Source of the DNA: Candidatus Zhuqueibacterota bacterium
GTDB taxonomy: Bacteria > BS750m-G25
NCBI GenBank assembly: GCA_016783505.1
Contig: JADHWK010000001.1
Location: 133,336 to 197,335, forward strand
Length of the DNA stretch: 64,000 bases
Direction of reading: 5' to 3'
In this document: positions 1-7,776 of the stretch, one piece after another
How the letters are laid out: each line of letters opens with the position of its first letter
Position numbering within the stretch: position 1 is the first letter of the stretch
The notes under the pieces: generated by a model
Databases searched by the model: none
The model's input: the letters and a program-made list of their open reading frames with translations, nothing else
What the model was told of the DNA's origin: nothing
Made by a program: the position numbers and the translations under genes

Positions 1-1000
1 CCCCACCAAAGACCAGCATCATGGGGAGGTCATGGTCGGTGCGGATAGGTTTTTCCACCATCTCTCCAGCACTGACTTTAAGACCCTTAAGCCCCGCCTT
101 CAGCGACCCGTACATGGTGGGCACCGATTTGATCACCGTAATAATGCCAGCAAAAGCTACCGCCCCGGCCCCAATGTAACGGATGTATCGGGTCCAGATT
201 TCGGATGGTGACATCTCAGCAATGGATTTTAGTGATTCGGGAAAGAGAGGGGATGAAAGTCCCTCGCCGAAATGGGCGATCAGGGGGATCAGCCCCACCC
301 AGGAGACCAGCCCCCCGGCCACCATGATAGCTGAAATCTTGTATCCTAAGATGTAGCCCACCCCGAGTAAGGCCGGGGCGGTCTCAATCCCAATCATCCC
401 CTTTTTCAGCCCGGGGAGCTTGAGAAAGACCTTCTCTGGCCAGAGGTGCAAAAAGCCGATAAGGGCCTTATAAACCGCCCCCACCCCCATGCCCAGGAAG
501 ACATTCCTGGCCCGGGCGCCCCCTTGGTCGGCGGCGATCAAGACCTCAGCGACCGCCGTCCCTTCGGGGTAGGGCAGGCTGAGGTGTTCTTTGACTATCA
601 GAAATCGCCTTAAGGGAATCATAGCCAAAATACCTAAAATTCCCCCCAGGATGGCCAGCATCCCCATCTGAACGATACCCGGGTTGAACCCCCATATGAA
701 GAGGGCGGGGATGGTGAAGATCACCCCCGAGGCCAAAGACGAGCTGGCCGACCCGGTGGTCTGGGCCATGTTATATTCCAGGATGGAGGATGGGCCTATA
801 ACCGGTCTTATGGCCCGAAACAGGGCCACGGAAATAACCGCCAGGGGGATGGAGGTGGAGATGGTCAGGCCCACCCGCAGGCCCAGGTAGGCGTTGGCGG
901 AACCGAACAGGATACCGAAGACGGCACCGGCCAGCACGGCCTTAATGGTGAATTCTCGCAGGGACGTTTCCGGGGAAACGTAGGGTTGATAGGCGTTCAT
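1..1000 (-). CDS. OPT family oligopeptide/metal-chelate transporter, N-terminal part (3' end outside window)
   Basis: Open frame entering the window from the left edge; only the first ~333 codons are present. The ATG at 1000 is preceded by AAGGAGAGAT, a good ribosome site. The translation has alternating hydrophobic segments and the OPT N-terminal signature NAYLGLRVGLTIS near residues 40-52, followed by NMAQTTGSASSSLASG around residue 80, typical of prokaryotic OPT proteins. OPT carriers are large (~550-700 residues) inner-membrane symporters of oligopeptides or metal chelates; the substrate cannot be read from this fragment. It is probably a monocistronic start, because a terminator and a promoter candidate lie just upstream. 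Confidence 0.88.
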   Translation of the reverse strand, partial: MNAYQPYVSPETSLREFTIKAVLAGAVFGILFGSANAYLGLRVGLTISTSIPLAVISVALFRAIRPVIGPSSILEYNMAQTTGSASSSLASGVIFTIPALFIWGFNPGIVQMGMLAILGGILGILAMIPLRRFLIVKEHLSLPYPEGTAVAEVLIAADQGGARARNVFLGMGVGAVYKALIGFLHLWPEKVFLKLPGLKKGMIGIETAPALLGVGYILGYKISAIMVAGGLVSWVGLIPLIAHFGEGLSSPLFPESLKSIAEMSPSEIWTRYIRYIGAGAVAFAGIITVIKSVPTMYGSLKAGLKGLKVSAGEMVEKPIRTDHDLPMMLVFGG

Positions 1001-1093
1001 ATCTCTCCTTCCTTGAATTGGCTGGCTCGCGCAAAGAAGCAAGTAGCCCGATTTAATGAAGGCGGGAACAGCTTAATCTTCATTCAAATGTAT

Positions 1094-1122
1094 AATATAA
1101 GCAAAGTCTCCTAAAAAATCAA
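1094..1122 (-). promoter_or_regulatory. Sigma-70-like promoter candidate for the OPT gene
   Basis: On the minus strand TTGATT (1122-1117) and TATATT (1099-1094) are separated by 17 bp, about 95 nt upstream of the OPT start codon and just downstream of the preceding terminator. Predicted by eye from consensus; the same pair of hexamers recurs upstream of the pilin gene. Confidence 0.4.
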
Positions 1123-1142
1123 ATTAAAAATTGAAACCCCCT

Positions 1143-1177
1143 AAAAAAGAAACGGGCAGGGGGAAATCCCGGCCCGC
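1143..1177 (-). terminator. Intrinsic terminator after the hepT gene
   Basis: On the minus strand a stem CGGGC/GCCCG with an inner GGG/CCC pairing (1176-1153) is followed by TTTCTTTTTT. It lies ~125 nt past the hepT stop, in the right orientation to end the mntA-hepT transcript before the OPT promoter. Confidence 0.6.
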
Positions 1178-1303
1178 ATCCTGTTGAGGACAGATTTAAT
1201 ACCATTAAATTCATTCACAAAATTGAAAGGTCAATCTCGCCTAATGTACCGTGCATTTTCGAAGCCCTGATAAAATCGTGCTGCAGATTGCCCAACGCCG
1301 CCT

Positions 1304-1657
1304 TTATTCCTCCTCATTAAAACTCTTCAACATCGCAGCAACCATAGGTTTGGTTTCTGGTATATTCTTGGTTACTATCTCCCAAATAATACTCAGATCT
1401 ACGCCAAAGTATTCATGAATGGCAATATTCCTTAACCCAATCATTCTCCCCCATGGAATATCAGGAAATTTTCCTCTGACATCCTCTGGAATATTCCTTG
1501 ACGCTTCACCGATAATTTCCATATTTCTTATAACTGCATCTACAACCATCTCGTTATTCACAAACGTCTCATAGGCTAAACCTTTTATGTAACGCTCAAT
1601 CTTATCCATAGCTTCCATAATATCTTCAACAAATAGCTTGTAGGTTCTTCTTTTCAT
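1304..1657 (-). CDS. hepT: HepT-like HEPN-domain toxin (DUF86 family)
   Basis: A 117-residue protein of the usual HepT length. It carries the RX4HXY motif as RNIAIHEY (about residues 76-83), the RNase/metal site of HEPN toxins. In studied pairs HepT is kept harmless when the partner MntA adds AMP residues to the motif tyrosine. The start ATG overlaps the mntA stop in an ATGA arrangement, so translation is likely coupled, with the antitoxin first. Family assignment rests on the motif plus its nucleotidyltransferase neighbour; activity is inferred. Confidence 0.85.
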   Translation of the reverse strand: MKRRTYKLFVEDIMEAMDKIERYIKGLAYETFVNNEMVVDAVIRNMEIIGEASRNIPEDVRGKFPDIPWGRMIGLRNIAIHEYFGVDLSIIWEIVTKNIPETKPMVAAMLKSFNEEE

Positions 1658-1944
1658 GCGTAAACAATCTCTTTTAAGATTTTATCTCTCAATCGTGGTT
1701 TCAAAGCTCCCACCGTAACTAAATCCACATCTTTGCCTAAAATCTCCTCCAAAAATTCCTTAATATCAATAAATTCCCATCCTATAGGTTCATAAAATTC
1801 CACCAAGATATCAACATCGCTTTCTTCGGATTCTTCACCCTGGACGTAAGAGCCAAAAATCCCTATCTCTTTCACCTTAAATTTCTCCCCCAAGATAGGC
1901 TTAAATCTTTTTAGCGTTTTTTCTATCTCTTCTCGCGTTTTCAT
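1654..1944 (-). CDS. mntA: MntA-like minimal nucleotidyltransferase, antitoxin of HepT
   Basis: A 96-residue minimal nucleotidyltransferase with the GSX10DXD active-site motif: GS, ten residues, then DVD, within IFGSYVQGEESEESDVDI. In MntA-HepT modules this enzyme AMPylates the toxin. I chose ATG at 1944, preceded by TTGAGGAATGTGAAG, rather than the in-frame TTG at 1959. The stop overlaps the hepT start by 4 nt. Base composition is more AT-rich than the flanking housekeeping genes, as often seen for mobile toxin-antitoxin pairs. Confidence 0.85.
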   Translation of the reverse strand: MKTREEIEKTLKRFKPILGEKFKVKEIGIFGSYVQGEESEESDVDILVEFYEPIGWEFIDIKEFLEEILGKDVDLVTVGALKPRLRDKILKEIVYA

Positions 1945-2021
1945 CTTCACATTCCTCAAAGGTAGTTTTTTTCCAAGGCGGTGCCAGACATTTCACTTAA
2001 GGCTTCCGCTGTTTGTGAAGT

Positions 2022-2046
2022 CCCGATCCCGAAGTCTCGGGACGGG
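2022..2046. repeat. Dispersed palindrome, TCCCGAA family
   Basis: TCCCGAAGTCTCGGGA at 2027-2042, extended outward by CCCGA/CGGG arms. Lies between the purF stop and the mntA start. One of eight clear intergenic members of this family in the window. Confidence 0.7.
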
Positions 2047-2056
2047 CATTTTAGTT

Positions 2057-3454
2057 CTACTTTCTGTCCTTTATCCTCCTCTCCGCAAAAGTTTTACTTT
2101 CCTGAATGGGGGTGGGATATTCCCCGGTCAGGCAGGCCTTACACACCCCAAGGCCGATGGCCTCCTCTAAGCTGGAAATGTCCTGATAGGTCACCGAATC
2201 AGCCCCGATCTCCTGCCGGATCTGCTCGTTTCCCCTGTTCGTGGAGATCAACTCCGATTGCAAGGGAAAGTCAATCCCATAGTAACAGGGGTATTTCAGC
2301 GGGGGACAGGTGGAAACCAAGTGCACCTTCCGGGCCCCTTTATCCTTCAACATCTTCACAATCTTCCGGGAGGTGGTGCCCCGGACGATGCTGTCATCCA
2401 CTAAGATGAGGTCTTTGCCCCTGATCTCCGAATAGATGGGGTTTAACTTTCTCAGCACCGCATTCTCCCGCTTTTCGGGGGAGCCCATGATGAACGACCT
2501 CCCCACGTAGCGGTCTTTAATAAGAGCCTCCCGGTAGGGCAGACCCAGCTCCTCAGCTAAGATGATCGAGGCGGTAATGGAGGTATCCGGGACGGGGGAA
2601 ACTAAGTCAGCCCTTATCCCCTTAAGCTTTTTAGCCAATCCCCTTCCTAAATTCTGCCTGACATCATACACCGACCGGCCGTTGATCCTGGATTCGGCCC
2701 GGGCAAAATACACCCATTCAAACATACAGGGGGCCGGAGCATGGCTCTGGATAACCCGAAAATGTGCGTTAAGCTCAGTGTCCACAAAGATTGCCTCCCC
2801 GGGTTTTAAGTCCCGGCTAACCCCATATCCCAGCGAATTCAGGGCGATGTCTTCCGAGGCGAAGGCGAAGCCCTTTTTCCCGTTGACATACTTTTCGCCG
2901 AAGATCAGGGGTTTAATCCCCCGGGGGTCTTTGAAGGCCAACAGCCCCTTATCGGCAATGACAGCCACCACCGAATAGGCCCCGTCCACCTGTTCGAACA
3001 CCCCTTGTATGGAATCAAATACGGCCTCTTTGGAAAATCTATGCCCGCCCAACTCGTCCGAGAACAGATTTAGAATGAGTTCCAAATCGCAGTCTGAGGT
3101 CAGGTATCTCATTCTCTCTTTCAAATTGCTTTGCAACTGATCGAAATTAACGACGTTGCCGTTATGGGCCATGGCGATGCCGTAGGGGTAGGTGGATATG
3201 AACGGCTGGACAAAGGTCCCCGCTCCCACCGTCGGGTATCGGGTGTGACCCACCCCGATGGTTCCTTTCAAGTTACTCAGTTTCTCTTCCTTGAACACCT
3301 CTTCCACTAATCCCAGCCCCCTCTTGGCATGGAACTTATCGCTGTAGGTGATCATCCCGGCGGCATCCTGACCCCGATGCTGGAGCGTCTTCATACCCCA
3401 GTAGATCTCATCCGATGTATCCTGAGATCCTATGATACCAATAATTCCACACAT
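2057..3454 (-). CDS. purF: Amidophosphoribosyltransferase PurF
   Basis: First committed step of purine synthesis: PRPP plus glutamine gives 5-phosphoribosylamine. At 465 residues it has normal length. It begins Met-Cys-Gly-Ile, so Cys2 is the N-terminal nucleophile after Met removal, with no propeptide. The glutaminase half contains LQHRGQDAAG and the PRTase half the PRPP-binding motif ILVDDSIVRGTTS. Four cysteines (APCMFEW, KYPCYYG and CKAC near the C-terminus) match the [4Fe-4S] ligands of the Bacillus-type enzyme. It starts 2 nt after the LysE-family stop codon, so it is cotranscribed with it. No other purine genes are adjacent. Confidence 0.96.
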   Translation of the reverse strand: MCGIIGIIGSQDTSDEIYWGMKTLQHRGQDAAGMITYSDKFHAKRGLGLVEEVFKEEKLSNLKGTIGVGHTRYPTVGAGTFVQPFISTYPYGIAMAHNGNVVNFDQLQSNLKERMRYLTSDCDLELILNLFSDELGGHRFSKEAVFDSIQGVFEQVDGAYSVVAVIADKGLLAFKDPRGIKPLIFGEKYVNGKKGFAFASEDIALNSLGYGVSRDLKPGEAIFVDTELNAHFRVIQSHAPAPCMFEWVYFARAESRINGRSVYDVRQNLGRGLAKKLKGIRADLVSPVPDTSITASIILAEELGLPYREALIKDRYVGRSFIMGSPEKRENAVLRKLNPIYSEIRGKDLILVDDSIVRGTTSRKIVKMLKDKGARKVHLVSTCPPLKYPCYYGIDFPLQSELISTNRGNEQIRQEIGADSVTYQDISSLEEAIGLGVCKACLTGEYPTPIQESKTFAERRIKDRK

Positions 3455-3456
3455 CT

Positions 3457-4074
3457 TTAAATAAATTTATCTAAAATGAACCAGGCCCCAAAGCCGAGCA
3501 TTAGAAGTCCGCAGATTTTAAAAATGAGACCTTGAACCCGTTTCCCCCAGAGATGTTTGGTTTTAAAAACCGTCAGTGATACGAAAAAACCCCAACCCAG
3601 ATCGCAAAGCCAGTGAACTACCCCGAAAAGGACCACCACCCAGGGGTTGAGGTCCAACGCCTTGGAAACCAACGCCGCCCCCACCGTGCCCCACCAGGCG
3701 AAGAAATAGGGGTTAGTGGCGGTGGTAATCACCCCCACCAATACAGAGGGATAGGGCAGGTAAGATCCTCGCTCATCCGCTACGTTTCTCAGTTTGATCA
3801 TCCCGTATCCCATATAGATCAATACCAACCCACCACCTATACTAATGCCCCAGGATACCGCGGGATTGGTAAAGATCGTTTTTAACCCGAGATAAATAGC
3901 AGCGATCAGGGGCAATTCAATGATACCGTGACCTAAAGCGATGAGGGCCCCGGCATTTTTGTTCCCGTATCCCTTGGCCACGGTAGCGGCAAACACCGGC
4001 CCTGGGGCCATCACCCCGGAAAGGGAGATGACCACGGTCAGGAATAAAAATAAACCCAATTTTGAGTAATCCAC
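3457..4074 (-). CDS. LysE/RhtB family amino-acid exporter
   Basis: A 205-residue inner-membrane protein with about six hydrophobic segments. The early conserved SGVMAPGPVFAA stretch corresponds to the PGP motif of LysE/RhtB translocators, which export basic or neutral amino acids or related metabolites. The substrate is not predictable. The start is GTG, with a stop codon immediately upstream in frame; GAAGG directly abuts the GTG, so the ribosome site is atypical. Lies 11 nt downstream of the zinc-ribbon gene and 2 nt upstream of purF, suggesting an operon. Confidence 0.8.
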   Translation of the reverse strand: MDYSKLGLFLFLTVVISLSGVMAPGPVFAATVAKGYGNKNAGALIALGHGIIELPLIAAIYLGLKTIFTNPAVSWGISIGGGLVLIYMGYGMIKLRNVADERGSYLPYPSVLVGVITTATNPYFFAWWGTVGAALVSKALDLNPWVVVLFGVVHWLCDLGWGFFVSLTVFKTKHLWGKRVQGLIFKICGLLMLGFGAWFILDKFI

Positions 4075-4085
4075 CCTTCAAGATG

Positions 4086-4400
4086 TTAATTGTTTCTTTC
4101 CCGTTGGTAACAGTACGGGCATAATTCCTGCCCTTTAAGAAACCGGGTATCATCCTCGACACCGCAGATATCGCACCGGTTTTTCTTCCTCATCATACCA
4201 AAGAGTTCGTTCAATGGCTTTTCCATTGGGAGTTTTTCCCCCAGGGGCCTTTCCTCCAGGGGCTCTTCCTCCAGGGGCTTTTCCTCCAGGGGCCTTCCCG
4301 CTGGAAGCTTTTTCCCCCCCTGTCCTTTCTTCATGAAGAATCGGAAGAGAATCAAAAGAAACAAGAGGATAACCCCCAGATATTTGTATAGAATCTCCAT
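4086..4400 (-). CDS. Small membrane protein with charged repeats and C-terminal zinc ribbon
   Basis: About 104 residues. An N-terminal transmembrane helix (ILYKYLGVILLFLLILFRFF) is followed by a spacer of near-perfect 5-residue units (PLEEK, PLEEE, PLEER, PLGEK) encoded by a ~15-bp tandem repeat. It ends in a CDIC...CPYC zinc-ribbon-like knuckle. I do not recognise a named family. The cytoplasmic ribbon may bind a partner or nucleic acid, which is inference. The start is either ATG 4400 or an in-frame TTG at 4412 with AGGAATAA before it. It begins the lysE-purF gene string and lies 68 nt after the kinase gene. Confidence 0.7.
   Translation of the reverse strand: MEILYKYLGVILLFLLILFRFFMKKGQGGKKLPAGRPLEEKPLEEEPLEERPLGEKLPMEKPLNELFGMMRKKNRCDICGVEDDTRFLKGQELCPYCYQRERNN
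4209..4310 (-). repeat. In-frame ~15-bp tandem repeat encoding a PLEE-type spacer
   Basis: Four to five imperfect copies of a 15-bp unit containing CCTCCAGGGGC on the plus strand, inside the zinc-ribbon gene. The unit keeps reading frame and gives an acidic, proline-rich linker whose length could vary by slippage. Confidence 0.65.
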
Positions 4401-4468
4401 GTCATTCCCCAATTATTCCTACCAATCAAGTTAATTAACTAAAGCGAAAATGTCAACAGTTTTTTCTA

Positions 4469-5653
4469 TTACCTTTTCAACACAATCCGCATGGTGGTTC
4501 CCTCGCCCACCCGGCTTTCCTTAAGTAGCAGTTTCCCCCCGTGATAATCTTCCACGATGCGTTTGGCAAGGCTAAGCCCCAATCCCCAGCCCCGGGTTTT
4601 GGTGCTGTAACCGGGTCGGAATATGTTCTTGCGGTCCTTAACCTCAATACCCTTACCGGTGTCCGCCACGTCTATGATAACCCGCTTTTTATCCATGAAC
4701 GCCGATATAGAGATCTTTCCCTGTTTTTGGGTAATGGCATCCAGAGCGTTCTTCATCAGATTTTCGATCACCCAGGTGAACAGCGCCCGGTTGAGATAGA
4801 CCCCGTTCAAAGTCCCATAATGCTCGCTGATTTCGATCCTCTTCCGCGTCTGGGGTACCCTTTTTTTCAAATAGTCTACTGCCTCGGAAAGTACCTCTCT
4901 TAAGTCATACTTTTTCAGCTCCTCCCTGGATCCGATTTGGGAAAAACGGGCCGCTACCTGACCCAATCGCTGCACGTCCTTCCCCATCTCGGTGGTAATC
5001 TGCCTCAATTTCTTCCGTCCTTTAGCTTCCTCCCTTAGTATTTCCAACCAGCCCAATATGGAGGAAATGGGGGTCCCCAACTGGTGGGCGGTCTCCTTGG
5101 CCATTCCGATCCAGATGGATTTCTTTTCCGACCGCCGAATAGAGTTAAACCCCACAAATCCGATCAGGATGAACAGACTGACCACTACGATCTCTATGTA
5201 AGGAAGCCACCTCAACTGTTTGATTAAAGAAGAATCCTCGTAATGGAGGTCTTGTGAAATATCCTCTGATAGAGGAAGAGGAACGGGCTCATTGCCGGAT
5301 TGATCCATTCGGTGGACAATTTTTTTCACCCGAACGATTGTTTCTGATGAACGGTCCAATCCTTCAATGCCCAGGTTCTCCAGATTCTTCCAGAACACCG
5401 GGTTTCCCTCCTCATCGGTGACAACGATAGGAAAATCTATCTTTTTGATCTCCTCAAAGGCCAGCTCAGGATTTTCGCTCATAAGAAGGGTAGTGTAATT
5501 ATCCACCACCAGGGTGAGCGTCTTCCGGGATTCCTCCCGGAGGTCATCTACCAGCTTCTGCGTATAGAACAAAACCCCCCCGATGATGGCCACCGCCAGC
5601 AGGAACAACAATCCCTTAAAGCTGACCACCCGCCGATACATCACTTTTTGCAT
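4469..5653 (-). CDS. Membrane sensor histidine kinase, orphan
   Basis: A 394-residue kinase with a transmembrane segment near residues 13-30, a ~115-residue extracytoplasmic sensor region, a second segment around 150-170, then HisKA and HATPase domains. The H-box is AKETAHQLGTPISSILGW (phospho-acceptor His in HQLGTP), the N-box NLMKNALDAI, G1 DTGKGI, and G2 GWGLGLSLAKRI. The HQLGTP form is common in kinases of the Bacteroidetes group. No response regulator is adjacent, so its partner is unknown. AAAGGACGGT precedes the ATG; it follows the GTPase gene by 12 nt. Confidence 0.92.
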   Translation of the reverse strand: MQKVMYRRVVSFKGLLFLLAVAIIGGVLFYTQKLVDDLREESRKTLTLVVDNYTTLLMSENPELAFEEIKKIDFPIVVTDEEGNPVFWKNLENLGIEGLDRSSETIVRVKKIVHRMDQSGNEPVPLPLSEDISQDLHYEDSSLIKQLRWLPYIEIVVVSLFILIGFVGFNSIRRSEKKSIWIGMAKETAHQLGTPISSILGWLEILREEAKGRKKLRQITTEMGKDVQRLGQVAARFSQIGSREELKKYDLREVLSEAVDYLKKRVPQTRKRIEISEHYGTLNGVYLNRALFTWVIENLMKNALDAITQKQGKISISAFMDKKRVIIDVADTGKGIEVKDRKNIFRPGYSTKTRGWGLGLSLAKRIVEDYHGGKLLLKESRVGEGTTMRIVLKR

Positions 5654-5665
5654 ACCGTCCTTTAG

Positions 5666-6661
5666 CTAAATATGAATTTCTATCACATCCCCATCCTCTA
5701 CCCTATGGTCCCGCTGCACCATCTGGCCGTCGTATTTTTCCGACCCCCAGATGCGGGCAAACCTGAACCTCTCGACAAAATCCTTGTGGATGGCCTTAGC
5801 CACGTCCAGTACCGTGCTCCCCTTGGGTAAAATATAGGGTTTTTCCAGGTCGGACTTTTTGCCCGGTGCCTTAGTGTAGATCCGCAGGATTTCCAACCCG
5901 TTAAAGAAAAATTCCTTCATTTCCCCGAGGTTGGCCCCGGTTTTAGCGGAAATGAATTGTATAGCGAATCCCTCCCGGATACCTCGGGATTCCACCAGTC
6001 GGTCAGCACGGAATTTCGCCCCCCCAGCATCCGCCTTGTTCCCCACAACGACCGCCTTTTTAGTAATCACAGAGAGCCCATCCGCCCTTTCACCACTGCT
6101 TTTGCTCAGCCGGATATTAACTCTCTCCAGCATCCGCACCAGGCTCAGCACCTGCTCTTCCGGCTGGGAGGCCCCAAGATCAACCACCAGCACCGCCAGA
6201 TCAGCGCATCGGATGATGTTGTAGACCCAGGACTCGGTGTATTCCTCTGAGATAGGGGGCAGGTCCACCAACTGAATCTGAATGTCCTGATATGGCATCA
6301 TTCCCGCCAGCGGCCTGAAAGTGGAGAAGGGATAATCGGCCACCTGGGGATGGGCATTGGTAACCGCCGCCAGGATACTGGACTTTCCCGAATTGGGGAG
6401 CCCCACCAAGGCCAACTGTCCCGCTCCCTCCTTCTCGATATAATCCGGGGCGGCTGCCTTGCCGATCTTGGGTTTCTTCTTTGCCTCCTCAAGGTGGCGG
6501 GCGATCCGTCGCTTGAGGTCGCCCTGAAGGTGCTCGGTCCCCTTATGCTTGGGCATCACAGCCAGCATCTCCCGCAGGGCCTCAATCTTCTCCTTGGGGG
6601 TCCGGGCTTCCCGATACCGCTTCTCGGCGGCAAAATAATCAGGGGGTAAATTAGCCGGCAT
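5666..6661 (-). CDS. DRG/Obg-like GTPase with C-terminal TGS domain
   Basis: 331 residues. After a ~70-residue basic helical N-terminal segment comes a GTPase domain with G1 GLPNSGKSS, G3-like DLPP, and G4 NKAD, then a C-terminal TGS domain starting near YILPKGSTVLDVA and ending GDVIEIHI. The order helical region, G domain, TGS resembles DRG-type proteins, which are linked to translation or ribosome function. The G3 motif has DLPP in place of the canonical DXXG, a variation often seen in this branch. Cotranscribed with the downstream kinase. Precise role unknown. Confidence 0.85.
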   Translation of the reverse strand: MPANLPPDYFAAEKRYREARTPKEKIEALREMLAVMPKHKGTEHLQGDLKRRIARHLEEAKKKPKIGKAAAPDYIEKEGAGQLALVGLPNSGKSSILAAVTNAHPQVADYPFSTFRPLAGMMPYQDIQIQLVDLPPISEEYTESWVYNIIRCADLAVLVVDLGASQPEEQVLSLVRMLERVNIRLSKSSGERADGLSVITKKAVVVGNKADAGGAKFRADRLVESRGIREGFAIQFISAKTGANLGEMKEFFFNGLEILRIYTKAPGKKSDLEKPYILPKGSTVLDVAKAIHKDFVERFRFARIWGSEKYDGQMVQRDHRVEDGDVIEIHI

Positions 6662-6673
6662 TTTTCATCTTTA

Positions 6674-6708
6674 CAAGTCCCCTTTATTAAGGGGGAATTT
6701 AGGGGGGT
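6674..6708. repeat. CCCCTT/AAGGGG hairpin repeat
   Basis: CCCCTT-TATT-AAGGGG at 6679-6694 followed by a further G-run, upstream of the GTPase start. Same style as the hairpins at 59161-59325; a widespread type of intergenic repeat in related genomes, by general knowledge. Confidence 0.55.
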
Positions 6709-6729
6709 GTTAAAACCAATTGGATACTA

Positions 6730-7087
6730 TTAAGGAGCTATGTCTCTTTCTTTTTCCTCCCTCTCAATCCAATCCCCAGTAACCGCTACTACATCTTCCA
6801 TGTTGTTTTTTACATCAGAATCATAAAACCTTAAGAATTCTAAACCTTAGTTTTTCGATTTCCTTCTGTCGTATCTTATCCTCTTTGAACTTGTCTTCAT
6901 GGCTGATGCCATCAATTTCAATCGCCAAACGAAGTCTGCTGCAATAGAAATCTACAATGTAATTCCCCATAGGTTTTTGCCGGGTGAATTTATAGCCTTT
7001 TATCTGTCCTCCTTTGATCTGCATCCAAAGTAGTACTTCATATAAAGTGCCTTCCCTACGCAATTCAGTCGGGCTGGCCTGTGGCAC
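6730..7087 (-). pseudogene. DUF559 (Vsr-like endonuclease fold) protein, frameshifted near its C-terminus
   Basis: The uninterrupted frame from GTG 7087 gives 88 residues with the DUF559 core: KFTRQKPMGNYIVDFYCSRL and AIEIDGISHEDK, the D...E-D pattern of the Vsr-like nuclease fold, ending prematurely after FRILKVL. In the next frame the sequence continues RFYDSDVKNNMEDVV to a stop at 6730, matching the usual end of the family (RFYNxDV). Removing one A in the AAGG around 6830-6834 restores a full-length product. So this is a recent frameshift, a sequencing or assembly error, or a decayed gene. The frame is also open upstream of 7087, ending INNFWVV, so the true start is uncertain. Confidence 0.75.
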
Positions 7088-7148
7088 AACCCAAAAATTG
7101 TTGATTTTCCGTCTGAAGATCTCGCCTACCCAGCAAGGGGCAGAACCT

Positions 7149-7166
7149 ATCCCGAAGCATCGGGAT
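7149..7166. repeat. Dispersed palindrome, TCCCGAA family
   Basis: ATCCCGAAGCATCGGGAT, followed by AAGGTTG. The extended right flank matches the copies at 40700 and 60566. Confidence 0.65.
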
Positions 7167-7189
7167 AAGGTTGAGCGTAGCCTCCTTCG

Positions 7190-7248
7190 GACTGGTTAAA
7201 GCTTTCTTTAATAACCAGTCAACCAGAACCTCTCTTTAGAGCGGTTCT
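7190..7248. repeat. Two adjacent hairpins in gene-poor DNA
   Basis: GACTGGTTA/TAACCAGTC (7190-7198 with 7212-7220) is a perfect 9-bp inverted repeat with a 13-nt loop. It is followed by AGAACC...GGTTCT at 7225-7248 with an inner CTC/GAG pairing. No run of T follows on either strand, so they look like repeat debris rather than terminators. Confidence 0.6.
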
Positions 7249-7290
7249 AAACATAATCCCTAAATTATCAATTGCGATGGTTCTGCCACA

Positions 7291-7310
7291 GGGCTGGGTG
7301 CCTGACCGAT
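7291..7310. repeat. Diverged copy of the GTCAGGCGCC palindrome family (inverted orientation)
   Basis: Its reverse complement ATCGGTCAGGCACCC differs by one base from the first 15 bases starting at 11590. The rest of 7311-7505 shows nothing I can name. Confidence 0.45.
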
Positions 7311-7505
7311 TTCTTGAGAGTGCTTTCAGTTTTGGATTGTAATAAGTTTTCTTTACCATTTCTTAAACACCCCCCTTCTGTTCCTCCTCGAAACTTCGGG
7401 GGGGATACCACCTCACGCCTCGCCATCCACGAATAGGAAATTTCCCAAGTTTCATAAAGAGGAAAGAACTTTTGGAACCTTTAAGTTCAGTTATGAAATA
7501 TTTGA

Positions 7506-7664
7506 TTACCCCCCCAAAATCCGGGAAGTACCAAAAATAATAATCTTCGGCCGGTCATGGCGGACACACTGGGTTTTGAGGAAATTATTCGTCATAATCT
7601 TTCCGATCTTATCCTCACTCATCCCAAAAGTCAGCGAGTCGAAGATCAGCACCCTGTTTAGCAT
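7506..7664 (-). pseudogene. Truncated DsrE/YedF-like fragment
   Basis: A 52-codon frame starting ATG at 7664 with a strong GGAGGG ribosome site 4 nt before it. It reads MLNRVLIFDSLTFG, then EDKIGKIMTNNFLKT and RPKIIIFGTSRIL. This pattern (strand, D-S-TFG turn, helix ending NFLKT, second strand) resembles the first half of DsrE-like domains such as the C-terminal half of YedF. Those run to ~110 residues, so the second half is missing. I see no matching continuation in other frames. Either a decayed gene or a coincidence of a short frame; similarity is from memory, not a search. Confidence 0.45.
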
Positions 7665-7776
7665 AAATCCCTCCATATCTTCACCCGCCCTTAATATTAA
7701 TAAACAAAAGAGAAAAAATCAATCAAAAAAACTAAAAAAAGCAGGTAATCCGAAACATATTTCTGTAAATCCCCTT

